A stretch of 36,874 bases of DNA from DAOOPX01 sp964653045 (GTDB lineage Bacteria > Patescibacteriota > Microgenomatia > UBA1400 > PJMF01), in NCBI GenBank assembly GCA_964653045.1, contig CAZZBW010000011.1, positions 1 to 36,874 on the forward strand, read 5' to 3'. This document shows, piece by piece, positions 24,650 to 32,171 of this stretch. The position numbers and the translations under genes were made by a program. A model generated the notes under the pieces. It saw nothing but the letters and a program-made list of their open reading frames with translations. It searched no databases and had not been told where the DNA came from. Positions within the stretch are counted from its first letter, which is position 1; each line of letters starts with the position of its first letter.

Positions 24650-26176
24650 ATGCTGGCGCGCGTTTACTCAGCCAGTATGGTTGGTTTAGAACCGATTAAG
24701 ATTGAGGTTGAAGTCGATGGCAGCATCGGTATACCGAATCTCATCTTTATTGGTTTAGCCAATAAAACCATTGACGAAGCAAGAGAGCGGATTACCTCCG
24801 CTCTCTTGCATAGTGGGATCGAAATCCAAAGTAAGCGAACCCTAGTTAATTTGGCACCAGCTGATCTACAAAAAACGGGCAGTGCTCTGGAACTAAGTAT
24901 CGCTGTGGGGCTGCTGAAAATGTACGAAGAGATTGCGGCAAACACCGATAACACCATGTTTTTTGGTGAGTTATCTCTAGACGGTTCACTCAAAAAAATT
25001 AAAGGCGCGCTGCCACTGGCACTGGCAGCGCGCCAAATGGGCTATCATCACATTTTCGTCCCCAAAGCCAACTCCAACGAACTAGAAATCATTTCAGATT
25101 TGACGATCTATCCGATTAATAATTTAACCGATTTAATTAATCATTATCGAGATAAACCTATTATCCCGCTGACACCGAAGCAATTTATACCTCAGCTCAG
25201 TTTATCAACCGAAGTTTCATTCGATGAAATTGCTGGTCAAGCACAAGCTAAACGCGCCCTGGAGATTGCTGCAGCCGGAGGACACAACTTACTGATGATT
25301 GGCCCGCCTGGGGCGGGCAAAAGCATGTTAGCTAACGCTCTAGTCTCGATTTTACCTCCTCTGTCCGAAAACGAAGCCATCGAAGTGAGTAAAATCTACT
25401 CGATAGTCGGACTTAATCCGAATGGCCTAATTACTGCTCGACCATTTCGTGCTCCCCATCACACTGCTTCCCAAGTCGGGTTAATGGGCGGCGGTACTCA
25501 TCTGAAACCTGGAGAGATTTCACTAGCTCATCGTGGGGTACTATTTTTAGATGAGCTGACTGAGTTTTCCCGGGGTTGCATCGAAGCGCTGCGGCAGCCA
25601 CTGGAAAACGGCCAGATTGAGCTCTCGCGTGCCACTGGCACCGCCCGCTTTCCTGCGCGTTTCATCCTAGTGGCTGCCGCTAACCCTTGTCCGTGTGGCT
25701 ATCTTTTCTCCAATCAAAAACCTTGTCGTTGTTCTTTGCCAGTTCGGGAAAAATATTACAAGAAACTCTCTGGTCCAATTCTAGATCGAATCGATTTGCA
25801 CGTTTATGTCCAAGCTGTACCCACCAAAAGCTTGGCCAATTTGCTCCAAAATGACCTAGAAACAAGTCAGGATGTCACACAACGGATTGCCTTAGCTACC
25901 GAAATTCAAATGAGGCGCTTTGAAAAAATACCTAAGCTAAGTAGAAATAGCGAATTAAGCTCCAAACAAGTTAAAAAGTTATGTCAGATCAACCCAGATG
26001 CCAGCCAATTGCTAGACCAAGCTAGTAGCAAGCTAAATCTTTCCGCCAGAAGTTACTTTAAAGTCATTAAGGTGGCCCAAACTATTGCTGACTTGAGTGG
26101 CAGCCAAGCAATTGACCGTCAGCATCTCGCCGAAGCATTGCAATACCGCCAACTTTCTTTCGATCGAGCTAGATAA
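24650..26176 (+). CDS. comM: YifB/ComM-type Mg-chelatase-like AAA+ ATPase
   Basis: 508 residues. N-terminal ChlI-like fold (MLARVYSASMVGLEPIKIEVEV ... IPNLIFIGLANKTIDEARERITSALLHSGIE), AAA+ core with GPPGAGKSML (about 218-227), HHTASQVGLMGGGTHLKPGEISLAHRGVLFLDELTEF with Walker B, the zinc-like CPCGYLFSNQKPCRC, DRIDLHV, and a C-terminal helical domain (LNLSARSYFKVIKVAQTIADL). In Proteobacteria ComM is a branch-migration helicase for integrating transformed DNA, and a similar role is inferred. GGAGGAG (24632-24638) is 11 bases before the ATG, inside the end of the upstream gene. Two long inverted repeats and a perfect 12-bp palindrome (24726-24737) lie in the N-terminal third. Confidence 0.94.
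   Translation: MLARVYSASMVGLEPIKIEVEVDGSIGIPNLIFIGLANKTIDEARERITSALLHSGIEIQSKRTLVNLAPADLQKTGSALELSIAVGLLKMYEEIAANTDNTMFFGELSLDGSLKKIKGALPLALAARQMGYHHIFVPKANSNELEIISDLTIYPINNLTDLINHYRDKPIIPLTPKQFIPQLSLSTEVSFDEIAGQAQAKRALEIAAAGGHNLLMIGPPGAGKSMLANALVSILPPLSENEAIEVSKIYSIVGLNPNGLITARPFRAPHHTASQVGLMGGGTHLKPGEISLAHRGVLFLDELTEFSRGCIEALRQPLENGQIELSRATGTARFPARFILVAAANPCPCGYLFSNQKPCRCSLPVREKYYKKLSGPILDRIDLHVYVQAVPTKSLANLLQNDLETSQDVTQRIALATEIQMRRFEKIPKLSRNSELSSKQVKKLCQINPDASQLLDQASSKLNLSARSYFKVIKVAQTIADLSGSQAIDRQHLAEALQYRQLSFDRAR
24779..24809 (+). repeat. Inverted repeat in comM, 13-bp arms, 5-nt loop
   Basis: GCAAGAGAGCGGA (24779-24791), TTACC, TCCGCTCTCTTGC (24797-24809). It is in frame over AREERI-type residues (ARERITSALLH), a motif conserved in ComM proteins. 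Confidence 0.9.
25004..25034 (+). repeat. Inverted repeat in comM, 12-bp arms, 7-nt loop
   Basis: GGCGCGCTGCCA (25004-25015), seven bases, TGGCAGCGCGCC (25023-25034). It encodes GALPLALAAR, conserved in the family. A 7-bp one, GCCCGCC-TGG-GGCGGGC, covers the Walker A codons at 25302-25318. Confidence 0.9.
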
Positions 26177-26213
26177 TCAATTATTTTCCCTCGCTCGACT
26201 TCAACTAATTTGC

Positions 26214-26227
26214 TAAGATAAAACTAA
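26214..26227 (+). promoter_or_regulatory. -10 box abutting the CAP-domain gene
   Basis: TAAGAT (26214-26219) with TGC before it (extended -10), then eight bases to the ATG at 26228. No Shine-Dalgarno. Confidence 0.4.
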
Positions 26228-26836
26228 ATGTTCTACTCAACGTTGGAAAATGGATCATTGATCAAGCGCTGGTTTTTATCTTCAATCATCTTCAGTTTGC
26301 TGCTGGTAGTGGGGTGGGGAGTGACAACTCAATTACGGGAAAAGTGGCGCGCCCAGTTCACGGTAGAGCAAAATTTAAGCCAGCTCGAACAAAATTCTTC
26401 AAACGTTTTGGGCGCAGAATCTCAGATCAACGACCAAGAGCTGAAAACCAAACTTTACAACTTGATTTCAGCCTATCGCAATGACTCAAAGCTTCCAAAA
26501 GTTACTGTTCATCCAAGGCTGGAACAAAGCGCGCGAGCCAAACTCAAGGATATGATCGATCATCAGTACTGGCAACATGATGACCAAAACGATGTTGAAC
26601 CTTGGTACTTTTTTCATCAAGTTGGTTATCTTTATACAACTGCCGGAGAAAATCTTGCTTTTGGTGCTAGTTCGGCTTGGCAAACATTCACAGATTGGCA
26701 AAATAGCCCTGCACACAACGAGCAGTTACTTAATCCCAACTATGAACACATGGGAATAGCAATTGATTGTCAAACTTTCACCGAGTACTACAAGGCAGGT
26801 TGCATCGTGGTACTCCACTTGGGCTCGTTAAAATAA
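26228..26836 (+). CDS. Secreted/anchored CAP-domain (SCP-like) protein
   Basis: 202 residues. A hydrophobic segment (about 16-36) after a short charged start serves as signal anchor. The CAP domain spans about 78-200: LYNLISAYRNDSKLPKVTVHPRLEQSARAKLKDMIDHQYWQHDD (with the family His), GENLAFGASSAWQTFTDWQNSPAHNEQLLNPNYEHMGIAI, and a C-terminal strand. Two Cys (in AIDCQ and AGCIV) could form a disulfide outside the cell. Family members have varied extracellular roles; function here is unknown. The 3' end overlaps convergent uppP by nine bases. Confidence 0.85.
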   Translation: MFYSTLENGSLIKRWFLSSIIFSLLLVVGWGVTTQLREKWRAQFTVEQNLSQLEQNSSNVLGAESQINDQELKTKLYNLISAYRNDSKLPKVTVHPRLEQSARAKLKDMIDHQYWQHDDQNDVEPWYFFHQVGYLYTTAGENLAFGASSAWQTFTDWQNSPAHNEQLLNPNYEHMGIAIDCQTFTEYYKAGCIVVLHLGSLK

Positions 26837-27607
26837 CTCGCTCCAAATCACCACGCCGCTCAACAGTAAGGTGTACATTCCAAACCAAGCTAAACTGGCT
26901 TTTTTCAAACTCCATGCCAAGATTTTCAAACTCAACAAGCCACTCGCAAATGCCACGATGCCCGCAAAAATCCAGCTGGGTGTGAACTCAGCCAGTAACC
27001 CATTTTCCAAACTAAATAACTCAACAACAAACGCCCCAATTATGACAGGAATGGATAGCAAAAAAGAAAAATTAAAAACTGCCCGGCGATCCCCTTCGGA
27101 AACCAGACCAGTGGTAATTGTCATAGCCGAACGAGACACTCCTGGTAAGACTGCCAAAGACTGAGCTAACCCGATTATAACTGCCTGCTTAATCGTGGGC
27201 TTTGACCAATAGTTCGTCTTTTCTGTCATTTTTCTCATTTGCAAAAAATGAGTAGCTACTATGTTTGCCAATGCCGTAATACTAAACAACGCTCCAACAA
27301 TCAATAAATTGGAAAATATCGGCTGGATTTGCATCCGAAAAAACACCCCCACAAAAGCAGCGGGTACTGATGCGATTAAGATAATTACCCAATACTTAAG
27401 CTTTAATCGGCGAATGATTGACCAAAAATAAACAAAAACCGCTAATATGGTAAAGAGATGAAGCGCCACAGACAAACTGACCGGCTCTTGGGCCAGGCCC
27501 AAGAGCCGGTAACTGATCGCCAGATGTCCCGAGCTGGACACTGGCAAAAACTCAGTTAGGCCTTGGACCAAACCAATTGCAACTGCCTGCCACCACTGCA
27601 TTCCCAT
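26828..27607 (-). CDS. uppP: Undecaprenyl-diphosphatase UppP (BacA)
   Basis: Membrane phosphatase that recycles undecaprenyl pyrophosphate for peptidoglycan and surface glycan synthesis. 259 residues with about eight membrane helices. Motifs: GLVQGLTEFLPVSSSGHL near the N-terminus (BacA1) and LAVLPGVSRSAMTITTGL in the middle (PGxSRS). Normal length. Its ATG (27605-27607) overlaps by one base the stop of the upstream CmpX-like gene, so the two are translated together. A 15-bp-arm palindrome, the longest of the window, is at 27480-27510. Confidence 0.95.
   Translation of the reverse strand: MGMQWWQAVAIGLVQGLTEFLPVSSSGHLAISYRLLGLAQEPVSLSVALHLFTILAVFVYFWSIIRRLKLKYWVIILIASVPAAFVGVFFRMQIQPIFSNLLIVGALFSITALANIVATHFLQMRKMTEKTNYWSKPTIKQAVIIGLAQSLAVLPGVSRSAMTITTGLVSEGDRRAVFNFSFLLSIPVIIGAFVVELFSLENGLLAEFTPSWIFAGIVAFASGLLSLKILAWSLKKASLAWFGMYTLLLSGVVIWSELF
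27480..27510 (-). repeat. Inverted repeat in uppP, 15-bp arms, 1-nt loop
   Basis: ACCGGCTCTTGGGCC (27480-27494), A, GGCCCAAGAGCCGGT (27496-27510), perfect. It encodes RLLGLAQEPV right after the catalytic SSSGHL motif. Confidence 0.92.
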
Positions 27608-28281
27608 TACTTTCCCGATTTCTTAGTTTTCGTGACATCAGGTTTAATGATTTTGCTAATCAATTGAGCTACCGCTCCCTGACCACCTAAACCAAGTGCT
27701 AATCCCATACCCAGTGACAAACAAAAAACCAAGCCAATGAAAGAGATTAAAATAAACTCACGGGCAATCCCAATTTCAGAAAGAGCAATCAAAACTGCCA
27801 GTACCATCACTGCGTAGCTGGAAATTTTACCTCCAGCTCTAGCTGTACTGACATCAAGATTAAGCAAGCTGTTTTTGACTAGTTTTTCCACTACGCCCGC
27901 AAATAACAACCCTAACAACAATACAATCAAGGCAGAAATGACTCTGGGGGAATAACTAAATATACTTCCCAACAAAGCACTGACAGCACTCAAACCCCAA
28001 ATGCTGGCGGCCACATAAAAACTCAACAGCAACATAAGCCAATAGGCCAGAGTGCCCAATCCTTCATCTAGATACTGTTCAACATTGGCAGATTTAAGTG
28101 ATTCTTCAATTGGAGTTTGATTAATAATTGACGACCCCATTACCATCGACACCAGTTTGGCTACAGTTTTTTTGAGGATTTTGGCCAGCCAAAATCCTAC
28201 TATCATCACCACCACCCCAGCTAAAAATTGCGGTAAATAGCCAGCAATGTTAAACAAGATCGGTCCAAAAAGATTGTACAT
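27607..28281 (-). CDS. CmpX-like conserved TM-helix membrane protein
   Basis: 224 residues with about five membrane segments. GYLPQFLAGVVVMIVGFWLAKILKKTVAKLV and YSPRVISALIVLLLGLLFAGVVEKLVKNSL are two copies of the conserved 'TM helix' repeat (PF05552-like) of CmpX/MscS-related proteins, and the last helix LGLGGQGAVAQLISKI resembles the MscS pore helix (glycine/alanine-rich). The soluble MscS beta domain is absent, so it is called CmpX-like; an osmotic or cation role is possible but unproven. ATG at 28281 has a weak AGGAAT ahead. An 11-bp-arm palindrome lies at 28175-28198. Confidence 0.72.
   Translation of the reverse strand: MYNLFGPILFNIAGYLPQFLAGVVVMIVGFWLAKILKKTVAKLVSMVMGSSIINQTPIEESLKSANVEQYLDEGLGTLAYWLMLLLSFYVAASIWGLSAVSALLGSIFSYSPRVISALIVLLLGLLFAGVVEKLVKNSLLNLDVSTARAGGKISSYAVMVLAVLIALSEIGIAREFILISFIGLVFCLSLGMGLALGLGGQGAVAQLISKIIKPDVTKTKKSGK
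28175..28198 (-). repeat. Inverted repeat in the CmpX-like gene, 11-bp arms, 2-nt loop
   Basis: AGGATTTTGGC (28175-28185), CA, GCCAAAATCCT (28188-28198). It encodes GFWLAKILK. Confidence 0.88.
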
Positions 28282-28294
28282 ATTCCTGCTTTCT

Positions 28295-28345
28295 GAGACA
28301 CAAATACTGATTCGCAGTGTGTCTCTACTATTGATTATATAGTAG
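28295..28345 (-). promoter_or_regulatory. Two hairpins between rnpB and the CmpX-like gene
   Basis: CTACTAT (28325-28331) pairs with ATAGTAG (28339-28345) just downstream of rnpB, and a TATAAT (minus strand) lies in its loop region. GAGACAC (28295-28301) with GTGTCTC (28319-28325), plus inner ACTG/CAGT around a five-base loop, forms a second stem. Neither is followed by a T tract, so they may be RNA 3' ends, processing sites or a promoter with a structured leader. Confidence 0.45.
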
Positions 28346-28346
28346 T

Positions 28347-28688
28347 GGCTGTGCTCTCCATAAGCCGAATTCTGTGTTTAAGACAATGATCTATCTATGC
28401 CCGCGATCTGATCACCAAAATAGCGAGTGTGTGCATTATGGTGAAATTCAGCGGTTGCAGCGGGGAGGATTGCCGACCTTACAAAGCCTTGCGGCGAAGT
28501 AAGATCACCCAGTCGCTTGGTCGTTTCACCCGGCGCCACCCGGATCGTCACTGCTGCTCTGACTGTGTTCGCGTGGTTTCCCACCCAAACCTCTCCCTTT
28601 CGGAAGACACCCTACACTCTGCTGTCCGGACTTTCCTCTCCTCCTTCGCATAAAGCTACGGAGGGGCCATTGTCTGGATCACACAGCC
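28347..28688 (-). ncRNA. rnpB: RNase P RNA
   Basis: On the minus strand the 5' half holds GAGGAAAGTCCGGAC (P4 and the J3/4 core) and the 3' half ACAGAATTCGGCTTAT, the two universally conserved blocks that pair as P4. The terminal GGCTGTG (28688 side) and CACAGCC (28347 side) close helix P1. About 342 nt, typical of bacterial type A. It matures tRNA 5' ends as a ribozyme with RnpA. Its 5' end overlaps the miaA stop codon region by about ten bases, so its promoter lies inside miaA or it is cut from a miaA transcript. Two open frames over it are artefacts. Confidence 0.95.
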
Positions 28689-29659
28689 AAACTTAGTATA
28701 TCACTTGAAGAATTCTTCCACCAGGTCAGCTGTCGCTTCGCATACTGGTATTCATGGAGAGCCCAAAGTGACTGACACTGTTTGGCTGTAATTTTTTCTT
28801 GTAGATATTGAGAAATTTCAGGCACTCCTAAGGTGGATAAAACTGGCGCAGAGGGGGGAAGGCTAAGGTTAAGTAATCGCTTCACTTCTTCAATCGCACC
28901 GCCGGCAAATCGCTCATGAACACGGTGAGTAATTTTTTCTTCAATTTCTGATAGTGGTAAGGTGAGAAAAATTTGTTTGACTTGAATGTTTGAAAGATGA
29001 ATTTCCTTGTCATGTTGAACGGAGCCAGGGGCAAACTCAAAGGTCGCAGACGCTACCTCGATTGCTCTCATCAACCGTCTTTTATTTACTCGGTCTGAAA
29101 CATTCATTTGAGCTAGCTTCTCGCTATTAATTTTTTCTAATCTTTTCTGCAGCGAATCAATTGACAACTTTTCTAAACTAGCGCGAAGGATAGGGTTGGG
29201 CGGCACGGCAAGCAGGGGATCATCACTGAATAAATGTCTGTGATACAGTCCCGTGCCGCCCACCAAAATCACCAATCTGTTTTCAGCCAAACTCTTTACA
29301 ATAATCCCACGTGCCATCTGCCGGAAATGAGCCACAGACCACTCCTCGCTTAGATTTAGTATTGATATTCCAAAAATACGAATAGTCTTACTTATGTTCG
29401 TAAAAAAAGAGTATTTATATTGAGCCGACTCAGCTTGTTTAAACTCATCTGGAACATCGGCACCAGTAATCACTTCTAATCCCTGATACACCTGCCTAGA
29501 ATCCACACTGATTAAATCAACACCAGCATACTTATTGTTAGCCATAGCTTTTTGTGCTAATTCCAAAGCTTTCTTAGTTTTCCCTGTAGCAGTTGGACCA
29601 ACCACTGCTACTACCTGAAGATTAGCTCGTTTGATGGAGTTGACATTTTCATGTTTCAT
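28679..29659 (-). CDS. miaA: tRNA dimethylallyltransferase MiaA
   Basis: Adds the dimethylallyl group to A37 of tRNAs reading U-starting codons (i6A37). 326 residues. P-loop GPTATGKT (21-28), DSRQVYQG (substrate-binding Asp and Ser), LVGGTGLYHRHL, the RVNKRRLMRAIEV helix, and C-terminal YAKRQLTWWK. MiaB, which thiomethylates i6A, is 0.6 kb away. A TATAAT (29669-29674, minus strand) lies nine bases before the ATG and there is no Shine-Dalgarno, so leaderless initiation is likely. The stop codon falls within the 5' end of rnpB. Confidence 0.95.
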   Translation of the reverse strand: MKHENVNSIKRANLQVVAVVGPTATGKTKKALELAQKAMANNKYAGVDLISVDSRQVYQGLEVITGADVPDEFKQAESAQYKYSFFTNISKTIRIFGISILNLSEEWSVAHFRQMARGIIVKSLAENRLVILVGGTGLYHRHLFSDDPLLAVPPNPILRASLEKLSIDSLQKRLEKINSEKLAQMNVSDRVNKRRLMRAIEVASATFEFAPGSVQHDKEIHLSNIQVKQIFLTLPLSEIEEKITHRVHERFAGGAIEEVKRLLNLSLPPSAPVLSTLGVPEISQYLQEKITAKQCQSLWALHEYQYAKRQLTWWKNSSSDILSLAV

Positions 29660-29674
29660 TAGCTGTTAATTATA
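29660..29674 (-). promoter_or_regulatory. -10 box abutting miaA
   Basis: TATAAT on the minus strand at 29669-29674, nine bases, ATG at 29659. A weak TTTAAT lies 17 bases further upstream. Confidence 0.5.
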
Positions 29675-29721
29675 CTTCGTCACTTGCACTCATTAAATTA
29701 ATTAATCCTATAGGATATTGC

Positions 29722-29761
29722 TTGACAAAGAATCAAAAGGATAGGAGAATACTTTAAGTAT
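29722..29761 (+). promoter_or_regulatory. Promoter with palindromic operator for the 29778 gene
   Basis: TTGACA (29722-29727), 17 bases, GAGAAT (29745-29750), overlapped by the palindrome ATACT-TTA-AGTAT (29749-29761). The same cassette, with identical spacing, is at 32881-32920. Confidence 0.6.
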
Positions 29762-29777
29762 CAAATCATATACTATT

Positions 29778-30284
29778 ATGTCAAAATTCCCAGAGTTTGG
29801 TCTCCCATATGTCGAAGAGTTATTAAAACCTGTTAGTGATGTAAAACCTGGCTCAAGATTATCAAGAGGAGAATCTTTGGTTGATCAGCCACTTTGGCTT
29901 AGTGATCTAAATGCGATCATGTCAAAATCTAGGATGTTACTATTCCATTTGGATGCAACAGATCTAAGTTTTGGCCAAGATGAAAATATTGCCAAACTCA
30001 ACTCAACTTTGAAATCACTGGGAGAGATAAATTTAAGAGTAATTTTTGGATTAGAATATATTTTTGAACCAACTGTGTCTCCAATAGATCCAGCTAAATA
30101 TTTAGCGGTAAGAAAACCAGGTAGTTATATTCATTTTGTTCTAGAAGAAATATATCGCCCCTTAAAGAAAGTTATTGGACACTTACAAAATGGAGAATAC
30201 CGATCAGCTAATCCAGAATATGTGTATTTCTTTGCCCAAATCAGTGGGATTAAAAGACAACTTGAAGATCTCTTGTTCGAATAA
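29778..30284 (+). CDS. Unknown protein between miaA and miaB
   Basis: 168 residues, no recognised domain, no signal peptide or membrane segment. Predicted mostly helical: KSRMLLFHLDATDLSFGQDENIAKLNSTLKSLGEINLRVIFGLEYIF in the middle and FVLEEIYRPLKKVIGHLQNG near the end. It is AT-rich and inserted, on the plus strand, between the minus-strand miaA and miaB genes. It shares promoter and operator with the paralogue pair at 32233/32942, though I see no clear protein similarity to them. There is no Shine-Dalgarno before the ATG. It converges on miaB with 21 bases between them. Confidence 0.7.
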   Translation: MSKFPEFGLPYVEELLKPVSDVKPGSRLSRGESLVDQPLWLSDLNAIMSKSRMLLFHLDATDLSFGQDENIAKLNSTLKSLGEINLRVIFGLEYIFEPTVSPIDPAKYLAVRKPGSYIHFVLEEIYRPLKKVIGHLQNGEYRSANPEYVYFFAQISGIKRQLEDLLFE

Positions 30285-30305
30285 CTATTGGTTGTTTCCA
30301 GTGAT

Positions 30306-31457
30306 TTACACCACCTTCGGCCTAATTGATAAATTATCTTTGTTAATTATTTGATCTAATATTTCCCAACGCTGCTTTTTAATTTTCTGTGGAATATCAT
30401 CAGGATAAATCCGCGCGCTGGCGGTGCCAGGGCGCGGTGAGTACATCGCCACAAAACCGATGTGCCAATCGATTTGTTTGGCTAATTCTACTGTTTCAGC
30501 AAACTCCGTATCGGTCTCACCGGGAAACCCAACGATAATATCAGTACCAATCACAATACTTGGATCAACTCCGCGCAACTTGTTAACTAAATCAATGTAA
30601 CTTTCCCTAGTGTAACCGCGATTCATCCGGTAGAGAACGCTATTGCTCCCAGACTGAATTGGTAGATGGACATAGCGATCAATTTTCTTATTTCTGCCAA
30701 TTTCTGCCACCAACTCATCATGAAAATCCCAAGGGTTACTCGTCATAAAACGAATGGTTTTAATCTGGTCGAAAGCCGAAATTGCTTGCAGCAACTGAAC
30801 GAATGGGGGCGTGCCAACAGCGGGCAAATATTGCGACTGGTTTTCGGGCAAATCCTCTCGACTGAATTTTTTGTTCTCCATCATCAATTTCCGAAATCCA
30901 ATCCCCAGTTTCTCCAAACCCCAAGAATTGACGTTCATCCCAAGTAGAGTTATCTCTGTGTAACCTTCGTCAACTAAATCGCGTACTTCAGTGAGAATCT
31001 CTTCTAGCGGCCGCGAGCGTTCGCGGCCGCGTGAGTAGGGTACGATACAGTAAGTACAAAATGAGTTACACCCGCTACTGATCGGCAACCAAGCGTGGTT
31101 TTTATCTTTGCGAATAGCCGTGATATTGAATCCCACCTCGTTAACTGGCAGGACTTCATCAATTACTGGCAACATTTTCATTAGCTTGTCTGCACCATAA
31201 TGCGTCATGCAGCCTGTGAATATTATTTTTGGGCGATTTTGGCCAGTTTGATTAAAGTAGATTTTAACGTTATTGAGAAAACCGCGGGCGCGGTCCTCAG
31301 CAGATTTACGGACCGCGCAAGTATTGATTACAAGCTCATCGCAGGTCTGCCAACCTTTGGCTTCTATGTATCCACGGGCTTGATAATCGCCAGCAATTCG
31401 CTCGCTATCTGATTTATTGGACTGACAACCAAAAGTTCTGATGAAGTAACTAGCCAT
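30306..31457 (-). CDS. miaB: MiaB-type tRNA methylthiotransferase lacking TRAM
   Basis: Radical-SAM enzyme that converts i6A37 to ms2i6A37 in tRNA. 383 residues from ATG 31457 (MASYFIRTFGCQSN). N-terminal UPF0004 domain with three cluster Cys (FGCQSN, NTCAVR, FTGCMT), radical-SAM motif CNSFCTYC followed by the conserved YSRGRERSRP, then GMNVNSW. The sequence ends at KKQRWEILDQIINKDNLSIRPKVV, where other MiaB proteins go on into a TRAM RNA-binding domain of about 60 residues; that domain is absent. TAGAAT (31466-31471, minus strand) is eight bases before the ATG. An alternative TTG start at 31466 would add three residues. Inverted repeats lie at 31007-31030 and 31288-31318. Confidence 0.92.
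   Translation of the reverse strand: MASYFIRTFGCQSNKSDSERIAGDYQARGYIEAKGWQTCDELVINTCAVRKSAEDRARGFLNNVKIYFNQTGQNRPKIIFTGCMTHYGADKLMKMLPVIDEVLPVNEVGFNITAIRKDKNHAWLPISSGCNSFCTYCIVPYSRGRERSRPLEEILTEVRDLVDEGYTEITLLGMNVNSWGLEKLGIGFRKLMMENKKFSREDLPENQSQYLPAVGTPPFVQLLQAISAFDQIKTIRFMTSNPWDFHDELVAEIGRNKKIDRYVHLPIQSGSNSVLYRMNRGYTRESYIDLVNKLRGVDPSIVIGTDIIVGFPGETDTEFAETVELAKQIDWHIGFVAMYSPRPGTASARIYPDDIPQKIKKQRWEILDQIINKDNLSIRPKVV
31007..31030 (-). repeat. Inverted repeat in miaB, 10-bp arms, 4-nt loop
   Basis: GCGGCCGCGA (31007-31016), GCGT, TCGCGGCCGC (31021-31030). It encodes SRGRERSRP, the invariant motif after the radical-SAM Cys. A 9-bp one with a 13-base loop (GCGCGGTCC/GGACCGCGC) is at 31288-31318. 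Confidence 0.88.
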
Positions 31458-31471
31458 AGCTGCCAATTCTA
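31458..31471 (-). promoter_or_regulatory. -10 box abutting miaB
   Basis: TAGAAT on the minus strand (31466-31471), eight bases, ATG at 31457. The same arrangement as at lon. Confidence 0.5.
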
Positions 31472-31493
31472 ACAGATTATTAGTTGAACCAAA

Positions 31494-32141
31494 TTAACTT
31501 AACTTTTTTTGTTTGTGTTGAAAAAATTTCCACCAACTAATAATTTCTAAAACACCAATTAATAAAATCAACCAACGATAATTTGATCCTATCAGGATCA
31601 AATGCCCAGCCACTGCCCAGATGGTCAGATAGGTTAATCGTTGAATCCTTTTCCACCACTTTCCTAGACTTTTTAGAGCTTGATCAGTTGACGTCATCCA
31701 GACAGGAATCAGAATCATTAGCCCTATGAAACCGAACAATTCGGCAGGACTTAGAGGAGGCGGCAGCGCGCGAAAACCCAACAATGAAACATAGGGTAGA
31801 GTAGTAGTAAAACTCACGTGGACCATGCTCAAAATAAACATCATTACCCCTAAGCGCCGGCGAAATGGTGTAATTATGGTGGCGATCGGTACACTGACCG
31901 ATCGCCACCACTGCAGCCTCATGATTATCCCCGGTAGCAGCACCACCGCAAACAACACCAGTGATATTGTCCCCAGTCTTCCACCTAATCTGTACAATCT
32001 AGACAACCAACTTTGATATCCCAATTCCAGCACTACTACCGAAACTGCAACCCAAGCCGAAACCACAGTTATTTCCAATCCCAATAGCCACTTGTTAATC
32101 ACCTTTTGTCTTGACAACACCCATTGCTGAATTTTTTTCAT
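31494..32141 (-). CDS. MsrQ/YedZ-like ferric-reductase-type membrane protein
   Basis: 215 residues from ATG 32141 (MKKIQQWVLSRQK), with about six membrane helices. RRRLGVMMFILSMVHVSF and LTSTDQ-type TSTDQALKSLGKWWKRIQRLTYLTIWAVAGHLIL are the two signature segments of the MsrQ/YedZ heme-binding subunit that feeds electrons to MsrP. The Arg-Leu-His-Arg motif of that family reads RIQRL here, so one conserved His is Gln. No msrP gene is near. TATTAT (32148-32153, minus strand) is six bases before the chosen ATG; an upstream ATG at 32159 is also possible. It contains a 14-bp-arm palindrome at 31877-31910. Confidence 0.72.
   Translation of the reverse strand: MKKIQQWVLSRQKVINKWLLGLEITVVSAWVAVSVVVLELGYQSWLSRLYRLGGRLGTISLVLFAVVLLPGIIMRLQWWRSVSVPIATIITPFRRRLGVMMFILSMVHVSFTTTLPYVSLLGFRALPPPLSPAELFGFIGLMILIPVWMTSTDQALKSLGKWWKRIQRLTYLTIWAVAGHLILIGSNYRWLILLIGVLEIISWWKFFQHKQKKLS
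31877..31910 (-). repeat. Inverted repeat in the MsrQ-like gene, 14-bp arms, 6-nt loop
   Basis: TGGTGGCGATCGGT (31877-31890), six bases, ACCGATCGCCACCA (31897-31910), perfect. It encodes QWWRSVSVPIATI before the RRRLG motif. Confidence 0.9.
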
Positions 32142-32171
32142 CTCAAAATAATATATCATCGTAAAGTGGAG

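Noticed and set aside
28378..28653. Open frames on both strands over 28378-28653
   Set aside because: They overlap the conserved core of rnpB.
29198..29262. 12-bp inverted repeat in miaA (GGGCGGCACGG / CCGTGCCGCCC plus one pair)
   Set aside because: The loop is about 42 bases, unlike the tight set; both arms encode conserved residues and may match by chance.
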